Of a stretch of DNA of 25,935 nt, positions 21,511 through 25,935 are shown piece after piece. The stretch is taken from positions 1 to 25,935 of the IMG/VR virus record IMGVR_UViG_3300021425_001956; one strand, given 5' to 3'. A program made the position numbers and the translations under genes. The notes beneath the pieces are model-generated. The model did not search any database, was not told the origin of the DNA, and saw nothing but the letters and a program-made list of their open reading frames with translations. Position 1 is the stretch's first letter; each line of letters begins with the position of its first letter. This stretch comes from a virus.

Positions 21511-22130
21511 TTGATATGGTCAAAATTATCGACGACATCCCGTCATTTCAAGATGCGTGTCAGGAGTGTATGAAATACGGTGATGTTGATCTAGAATTAG
21601 ATTTGAAAAAGGTAACACACGAAGAGGTCGCTACTGTGCCATTACAGACTTGGCATCAGGATGGATCTCATGTAAGATATTTTCCAAAGTACAGCGCACT
21701 ATGGTGTGAAACGGCAAAGGAAGATGCACCAATTACACAGATCATATCAACAAGATTACCGGCAGTTATTGCAGAAAAATACATTGATGAAGAAGTTGTA
21801 ATGGATTTTAAAAAGACAATTGATGAAGGTTCATTCTTTAAATTTAAGAAAGAATCTCATGCTCGTCTTTATGCTATGAAAGCAAATAAAACGCCTATGC
21901 CTTTGATCGAAAAAGATGAGAGAGGTTACTACACAAGATGGTGTCCATTCATCAAAGATCCGGATAACAAATATGAACATCTTGGAATGATTATTCTTGC
22001 TCGAGATATTACAAACATTCAGTGGAAACCGAATCGACTTGTCATCATGGAGAATAAAGCAACATTACACAGACGTAAGCCTGGAACATATGATGGAGAC
22101 AGAGTACTGTGGAGAGCTTATATAAGGTAA
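21507..22130 (+). CDS. TauD/TfdA-like 2OG-Fe(II) oxygenase
   Basis: The 207-residue protein has an intact metal triad: H50-Q-D52 (TWHQDGSHVRYFPKY) and H188 (RLVIMENKATLHRRKPG), with R199 or R203 (DRVLWRAYIR) for 2-oxoglutarate. ITQIISTRLP and WKPNRLVIMEN match the core strands of TauD-like enzymes. Such enzymes hydroxylate small molecules or side chains; substrate unknown. It is shorter than TauD (283). ATG 21507 overlaps the FkbM stop (ATGA) and the stop overlaps the next ATG. Confidence 0.8.
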   Translation: MIDMVKIIDDIPSFQDACQECMKYGDVDLELDLKKVTHEEVATVPLQTWHQDGSHVRYFPKYSALWCETAKEDAPITQIISTRLPAVIAEKYIDEEVVMDFKKTIDEGSFFKFKKESHARLYAMKANKTPMPLIEKDERGYYTRWCPFIKDPDNKYEHLGMIILARDITNIQWKPNRLVIMENKATLHRRKPGTYDGDRVLWRAYIR

Positions 22131-22690
22131 TGGTCATGGGGGCAAGTAACGCCGACAATGACAATAAAACCTGGGTTGATTATCTTTCTTGCGATGGCTA
22201 TGTAGTACACAATGCAGCAGTGCGTGGCACGTCATGCGACGTACTCATCGATCAGTGGGAAAGTAACAAATGGTTCGAGCCGAATCTTGTTTTGCTAGAC
22301 ACTCCACCCCTGTTTCGCTTTCATCTTTTTGATATTGCAATAGGCGGTATCGGTCGAGATGTTCTCTATACAGACTGGTTAAAAGAATCCAAACTATATG
22401 CATGGTATAAAAAACAGTGGCCGTATAGAACTCGTGAGTCGTTTGACGTCGTTGTAAATTCACTTAATGATGCTTTAAATGACACACATAACAAAAGAGG
22501 TATGGAAACATTACATCGCAGACAGAGACAGCATGTCGATCATTTGAAACTTTTAGCGCATGTAATTGAATTGCCACAACCAAATGGTGATCTTGACGAA
22601 TTACACTATACGGAAGAAAGACATCAAGAAATAGCAGATATAGCAGAGACCATTATCAATGAACAAATACTTCACTCATCTCGCTCTTGA
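22130..22690 (+). CDS. SGNH/GDSL-like hydrolase
   Basis: The 186-residue protein starts with an SGNH block I, MVMGASNADN (Ser6), and ends its core with a block V, DELHYTEERHQE (D156, H159), the catalytic Asp-His pair. A strand, FEPNLVLLDTPP, lies between. Such enzymes are esterases or acetyl hydrolases, often acting on sugar O-acetyl groups. ATG 22130 overlaps the previous stop (TAATG); GTG 22109 would add seven residues and is an alternative start. The 3' end overlaps the next gene by 32 bases. Confidence 0.7.
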   Translation: MVMGASNADNDNKTWVDYLSCDGYVVHNAAVRGTSCDVLIDQWESNKWFEPNLVLLDTPPLFRFHLFDIAIGGIGRDVLYTDWLKESKLYAWYKKQWPYRTRESFDVVVNSLNDALNDTHNKRGMETLHRRQRQHVDHLKLLAHVIELPQPNGDLDELHYTEERHQEIADIAETIINEQILHSSRS

Positions 22691-23654
22691 TTACGATTCA
22701 GAATCTCTGATAGAAGAATCAAAGACTGCGACGTATAAGCCATTTGAAAGTGGCTATGATAATGGAACGTTCTTTGCACATGCACCAACATGGTTACAAG
22801 GTCGTGTTACTCAATTTGATGATTTTCCTGAAATTAAAAGACTTACTGATTTCATTGCTCATAAAATTAACTCGAAAGATGTACGACCTCGTTTCTATAA
22901 ACAAGAAGCGAACACTGCTGTTCCCATGCATAGAGACCAAAATACAAAATGTTGCGTTAACATCGTATTGTCAGAAGATGCCGCACCAATAGTTTGGGAA
23001 GACATAGGACCAATATCGTATGACTGTGCTCTTTTAAATATCACAGAAAGCCATGAAGTACCAGCTCATCCTCATGAAAGACTTCTTTTAAAGTTTTCGA
23101 TATTTGACGTGACATATGAAGAAGCAGTTAAAAGATGGACAACGCCTATTATAAAAATTGGAGAGGTAGATCTAGACCTATTGCTTTTAGAATCTGATAC
23201 AGTGGAATATGACGGGCAAATATGCCTTCAAGGGGTTAAAGGCAATCTTGATCCTTATTTAGGAATAGGTCAAGCTGGTGGATATAATAGTTGGGAAAGA
23301 CAACAAAAACATAGTTATAAATCTGAGGAATTCAACATACCTATATTCGACTTGAAAAATATAAATGAAGCACTTACAAAGTTTGGTATGGTTCACACGC
23401 GCCTAATGACTGTAAAACCGAAGTCGTGTTATTCTTACCATGTTGACTCTAGAAAAAGACTACATATTCCACTCGAAACAAATGAACACTGTTGGTTTAT
23501 TATTGATAAAGAGATGCATCATTTGCCAGCTGATGGCTCCGTTTATTTGGTTGACACAATGCTACCGCATACGTTTATAAATTGTGGTTCAGAACCTAGA
23601 ACACATATAGTGTCTCAGTCGATAATCAATCCAAATTTATTTAATCTATCATAA
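22659..23654 (+). CDS. Tandem-domain 2OG-Fe(II) oxygenase-like protein
   Basis: The 331-residue protein contains two cupin-type oxygenase-like units. Unit 1 has H91-R-D93 (VPMHRDQNTKCCVNI), H132 (ESHEV) and R141 (ERLLLKF). Unit 2 has H261-V-D263 (YSYHVDSRKRLHIPL), H304 (LPHTFINCG) and R314. Unit 2 resembles Asp/Asn beta-hydroxylase domains, and unit 1 matches the minus-strand protein at 23615-24106. The whole would be a duplicated or fused oxygenase. ATG 22659 is in the SGNH gene end. It runs tail to tail into the minus-strand gene with a 40-base overlap. Confidence 0.68.
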   Translation: MNKYFTHLALDYDSESLIEESKTATYKPFESGYDNGTFFAHAPTWLQGRVTQFDDFPEIKRLTDFIAHKINSKDVRPRFYKQEANTAVPMHRDQNTKCCVNIVLSEDAAPIVWEDIGPISYDCALLNITESHEVPAHPHERLLLKFSIFDVTYEEAVKRWTTPIIKIGEVDLDLLLLESDTVEYDGQICLQGVKGNLDPYLGIGQAGGYNSWERQQKHSYKSEEFNIPIFDLKNINEALTKFGMVHTRLMTVKPKSCYSYHVDSRKRLHIPLETNEHCWFIIDKEMHHLPADGSVYLVDTMLPHTFINCGSEPRTHIVSQSIINPNLFNLS

Positions 23655-24106
23655 ACTTCTTCCCAAGGATGTCTTAAACAAAATTTAAGAATCAATCTAT
23701 GGTTTGGATCCTTTTCAACTCCATGCATCTTTTGTCCTACTTGGATGAATGCACATTCATACGGATAGGGTTTATGCTCTATGTGAATCACGGGAATTGT
23801 GTCAAGTAAGTTAATGTTAATTGACACCATATTGTCTTCGTCTTTATGGTGTTGTAACAAAGTATTCGGAAATTGATAAGAGAATCTAGGGAAGTTATTC
23901 ATACCATAAATATTCAGGTCCATCTCAACTTCTTTTGTAAGTTCCTTTAAAGGACTATCATCTTTTATCATAAGCTGATACCAAAATAATTCTTGTCTTC
24001 TAGGCACAGACCAATGCCATTGGCCTCGTTGAATATTCTCGTAGAATATACCTCGCCATTTTTCTTTATTAATTTCGTAATCAAGGTGAATTAAATTTTT
24101 TTTCAT
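23615..24106 (-). CDS. 2OG-Fe(II) oxygenase-like protein, minus strand
   Basis: The 163-residue protein has H87-K-D89 (LLQHHKDEDNMVSINI), H128 (QKMHGVEKDPN) and R137 (HRLILKF). The H-x-V-x4-P-x2-R-L-x-L-K-F block is shared with unit 1 of the gene at 22659, so the two are paralogues facing each other. The start is at 24106-24104; no good Shine-Dalgarno is seen, only A-rich sequence. A TATAAATA box on the minus strand at 24152-24159 lies about 46 bases upstream, suggesting late expression. Substrate unknown. Confidence 0.72.
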   Translation of the reverse strand: MKKNLIHLDYEINKEKWRGIFYENIQRGQWHWSVPRRQELFWYQLMIKDDSPLKELTKEVEMDLNIYGMNNFPRFSYQFPNTLLQHHKDEDNMVSININLLDTIPVIHIEHKPYPYECAFIQVGQKMHGVEKDPNHRLILKFCLRHPWEEVYDRLNKFGLIID

Positions 24107-24123
24107 TTTAGTGCATTTTTTTG

Positions 24124-24152
24124 TTTACATTGTGGTGAAAGTATGATATAAT
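24124..24152 (+). promoter_or_regulatory. Early-type promoter
   Basis: TTTACA (24124-24129), 17 bp, TATAAT (24147-24152), extended -10 TGA, T-run upstream. It drives the gene at 24182 and shares its last -10 base with the opposing late-type box. Confidence 0.87.
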
Positions 24153-24159
24153 ATTTATA
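24152..24159 (-). promoter_or_regulatory. T4-type late promoter for the minus-strand oxygenase gene
   Basis: The minus strand reads TATAAATA, with transcription directed left toward the gene starting at 24106. It overlaps the plus-strand early -10 box by one base. The same arrangement occurs at 18316-18329. Confidence 0.5.
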
Positions 24160-24181
24160 AGAGTAATTTAAGGAGCTAATT

Positions 24182-24526
24182 ATGAAATATATCGTATCAC
24201 AGATCAAAAAATCAGTCAAGCAAGATCAGCGCGCTTTCGATGCAATGGTTCTCGGTGATGTTGATCCAGTATTCTTCCTGTCTTCATACGAAGAAGTTTG
24301 TGAGATCGAAGCAGCCGACCTCGACGAAGTATTTCAAATTGGCAACATCGGTCCTGATGAAAAGATCAGACGTTTCGATTTTCAGCCAATGCGTTCAATC
24401 TCTGTCGGTGATGTGATCATGACAGAAACATATGAATGCTACGTAGTAAAACCTCTTGGCTTCGAGCGTCTTGCTATGTCATCGCCTAACGGCAGACAGT
24501 GGACTGCAGATGGGGTTGTAGCATAA
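24182..24526 (+). CDS. Phage protein of unknown function, 114 aa
   Basis: ATG 24182 follows AAGGAG and a strong early-type promoter. The product has a helical start (MKYIVSQIKKSVKQDQRAFDAMVLGD) and an acidic middle (EVCEIEAADLDEVFQIGNIGPDEKI). A likely beta-barrel end follows (SISVGDVIMTETYECYVVKPLGFERL), close to a pattern seen in small phage early proteins. No catalytic motif is visible. The stop overlaps the next ATG (TAATG). Confidence 0.7.
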   Translation: MKYIVSQIKKSVKQDQRAFDAMVLGDVDPVFFLSSYEEVCEIEAADLDEVFQIGNIGPDEKIRRFDFQPMRSISVGDVIMTETYECYVVKPLGFERLAMSSPNGRQWTADGVVA

Positions 24527-24714
24527 TGAGATCTCATCCTTCTGAAATCATCAACACCAAAAATCACTGGGCCATCGGAATTAGATGGCCTGTGGCTGGT
24601 TCGAAAGGCAGCATCTACGAAGTCGAAATGACAGACTACGGTTTCGCTTGTGATTGTATTGCCTTCACAAAATGTAAACACATTAAAGAAGTGGAAAAGA
24701 AATTTGCAGGTTGA
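24526..24714 (+). CDS. SWIM-type zinc-finger miniprotein
   Basis: ATG 24526 overlaps the previous stop. The 62-residue product has strands (HWAIGIRWPVAGSKGSIYEVEMTDYG) followed by C-x-C-x6-C-x-H (FACDCIAFTKCKHI) and a C-terminal helix. That is the SWIM zinc-finger pattern CxCxnCxH, which binds DNA or proteins. It is a stand-alone finger with no larger domain. Early expression is likely from the promoter at 24124. Confidence 0.75.
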   Translation: MRSHPSEIINTKNHWAIGIRWPVAGSKGSIYEVEMTDYGFACDCIAFTKCKHIKEVEKKFAG

Positions 24715-24898
24715 TCCAGATAGAGCACGTAAACCGGTCACACACCTTCCTCCAGAAACAGAGTACCATGTTGATGGCAACACAAAATATGGTTACGTCA
24801 ATGGTACTCTGTATCTTTGGACCGAATTGTTCGGTGAGTGGACACCGTACTCAAAGTATGATGCTGAAAGACACTGGAAAAAAATTACAAAAAAGTGA
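24704..24898 (+). CDS. Phage protein of unknown function, 64 aa
   Basis: No ATG opens this frame near its start; TTG 24704, inside the SWIM gene end, is the best choice (MQVDPDRARKP). The product is rich in aromatic residues: ETEYHVDGNTKYGYVNG, TLYLWTELFGEWTPYSKYDAERHWKKI. It overlaps the SWIM gene by 11 bases and ends ahead of the next promoter. The coding assignment is plausible from density and composition; function unknown. Confidence 0.52.
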   Translation: MQVDPDRARKPVTHLPPETEYHVDGNTKYGYVNGTLYLWTELFGEWTPYSKYDAERHWKKITKK

Positions 24899-24907
24899 AT
24901 TTTTTTG

Positions 24908-24936
24908 TTTACATTGTCTGAAAAGTATGATATAAT
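24908..24936 (+). promoter_or_regulatory. Early-type promoter
   Basis: TTTACA (24908-24913), 17 bp, TATAAT (24931-24936), extended -10 TGA, T-run upstream. The spacer TTGTCTGAAAAGTATGA is identical to that at 16586-16602. Confidence 0.88.
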
Positions 24937-24964
24937 AATAAGAGAAATATTGACGGAGTATATT

Positions 24965-25060
24965 ATGAAAACATCATTTGAAGTTATTGGCGGCATTGTA
25001 TTGACTGCCGTATTTTCCACCCTTCTTGCATATTCACTACTTATGGGAGCACCACTATAA
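24965..25060 (+). CDS. Membrane microprotein, 31 aa
   Basis: ATG 24965 follows ACGGAG behind the promoter at 24908. The 31-residue product is almost all one hydrophobic helix (FEVIGGIVLTAVFSTLLAYSLLMGA). Its stop overlaps the ATG of the DUF932 gene (TAATG), so it may serve as a leader or be a true small membrane protein. Confidence 0.6.
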   Translation: MKTSFEVIGGIVLTAVFSTLLAYSLLMGAPL

Positions 25061-25935
25061 TGGCACATTTAGTTGAAACAATGGCATACGCAGGTGAAGT
25101 TCCATGGCACGGTCTTGGAGTTCCTGTTTCAAACGATCTGACACCAGCTCAGATGATGCAAAAAGCTGGCCTTGATTGGAAAGTTCAGGAAGTCGATAAC
25201 TTTATCGAGTTCAACGGTCAGAAGAAGTTTACTGGCCAAAAGTCACTTGTACGTGAAACTGACGGTCGTATTCTGACCACAGTCGGTGAGAACTGGAATC
25301 CAGTTCAAAACTCAGAAGCATTTGAGTTCTTCTCAGAGTATGTACTTGCAGGTGATATGGAAATGCACACTGCTGGTTCTCTGAAAGATGGTCAGATGAC
25401 ATGGGCATTGGCAAAAGTCAAGGACTCTTTCGAATTGTTCAAAGGTGACAAGGTCGATTCATACTTGCTTTTCTCAAACCCACATCAATACGGTAAGTCA
25501 ATCGATATTCGTTTCACACCAATTCGTGTGGTATGTAACAACACATTGACATTCTCTCTTGAACAGCAGGCTGAAAAGTCTGTCAAGGTCGGTCACCGTG
25601 TTGCTTTCGATGCGTCAGAAGTCAAGCGTGCTCTTGGTATCGCGACTTCAAAATTGAATACATACAAGGAAATGGCGCAGTTCCTTGGTTCAAAGCGTTA
25701 CACTCAAGACAATGTCATTGAGTTCTTCAACACTGTATTCCCACGTACAGCTGATAAGCGTGTACAAGGTAAAGCGTTGGCGATCGATACGCTGTCTCGT
25801 AATGCTAAGTTCTGTTACGATGCACTTGAAGTTCAGCCTGGTGCTGAGTACGCCGAAGGTTCATGGTGGCAGGCATTCAATGCAGTTACCTATGTAACTG
25901 ATCACGTACAAGGTCGTAACAGCGATAATCGTCTG
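25060..25935 (+). CDS. DUF932 (phage/plasmid-like) protein, N-terminal part
   Basis: The frame stays open for 292 codons to the right edge. The start MAHLVETMAYAGEVPWHGLGVPV is the hallmark of DUF932/TIGR03299 proteins, with WHGLG and later GENWNPVQNSEAFEFF, FSNPHQYGKSIDIRFTPIRVVCNNTL and LSRNAKFCYDA. These proteins are common in phages and plasmids; their function is not established. ATG 25060 overlaps the upstream microprotein stop. The gene is under an early-type promoter. Confidence 0.88.
   Translation, partial: MAHLVETMAYAGEVPWHGLGVPVSNDLTPAQMMQKAGLDWKVQEVDNFIEFNGQKKFTGQKSLVRETDGRILTTVGENWNPVQNSEAFEFFSEYVLAGDMEMHTAGSLKDGQMTWALAKVKDSFELFKGDKVDSYLLFSNPHQYGKSIDIRFTPIRVVCNNTLTFSLEQQAEKSVKVGHRVAFDASEVKRALGIATSKLNTYKEMAQFLGSKRYTQDNVIEFFNTVFPRTADKRVQGKALAIDTLSRNAKFCYDALEVQPGAEYAEGSWWQAFNAVTYVTDHVQGRNSDNRL

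Noticed and set aside
1-25935. tRNA genes, CRISPR arrays, insertion sequences, integrase or attachment sites
   Set aside because: No cloverleaf, regular spaced repeats, transposase or integrase motifs were found on either strand by reading.

Overview
This window is a gene-dense, AT-rich stretch of a T4-like (tevenvirus-type) myovirus genome. The diagnostic set is the T4 replication core: the C-terminus of clamp loader gp44, gp62, RegA, gp43 polymerase, UvsX and gp41 helicase. Marine-phage accessory genes surround it: Hsp20, a MazG-like pyrophosphohydrolase, ThyX, a desaturase, 2-oxoglutarate (2OG) oxygenases and DUF932. The host is most likely an alphaproteobacterium, because the window carries a permuted two-piece tmRNA with an alphaproteobacterial-type acceptor piece. 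Host and habitat are inference.

Layout. 1-2320: gp44 end, glutaredoxin, a membrane microprotein, gp62, RegA, then a four-hairpin leader in front of hsp20 and three small genes closed by an intrinsic terminator. 2366-3147: small proteins, including a Cys-rich miniprotein, and a T4-type lysozyme. 3155-7036: gp43, a MazG-like enzyme and a primase-polymerase-like protein. 7055-9918: a nucleotide block with an Nmad1-like protein, a cytidylyltransferase, a TS-fold enzyme with the Asp hallmark of dCMP hydroxymethylases, dCMP deaminase and a UDG-fold protein. 9942-12720: a sugar block with a glycosyltransferase-like protein, UDP-galactopyranose mutase and an NAD-dependent epimerase. 12742-16571: UvsX, gp41, ThyX and small proteins. 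16642-17839: a small protein, a secreted SleB-type hydrolase and a DUF3310-like protein.

17771-24106 is the most unusual part. A minus-strand gene and the two-piece tmRNA diverge from a shared promoter region. Then follow a short desaturase and a run of overlapping genes that includes an acyltransferase-like/2OG fusion, two TauD-like proteins, an FkbM methyltransferase, an SGNH hydrolase and a tandem 2OG protein. A related single-domain 2OG protein sits on the minus strand. 24124-25935 holds early-type small genes and the start of a DUF932 gene.

Regulation. Nine plus-strand promoters share TTTACA or TGTACA, exactly 17 bp, then TATAAT, mostly with an extended -10 TG. Both minus-strand genes have a T4-late-like TATAAATA upstream, facing them and touching the divergent early promoter. 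Most neighbouring genes overlap by TAATG, ATGA or a few dozen bases, which suggests translational coupling. No tRNA, CRISPR array, IS element or integrase was seen, and no gene-free stretch exceeds about 340 bases.
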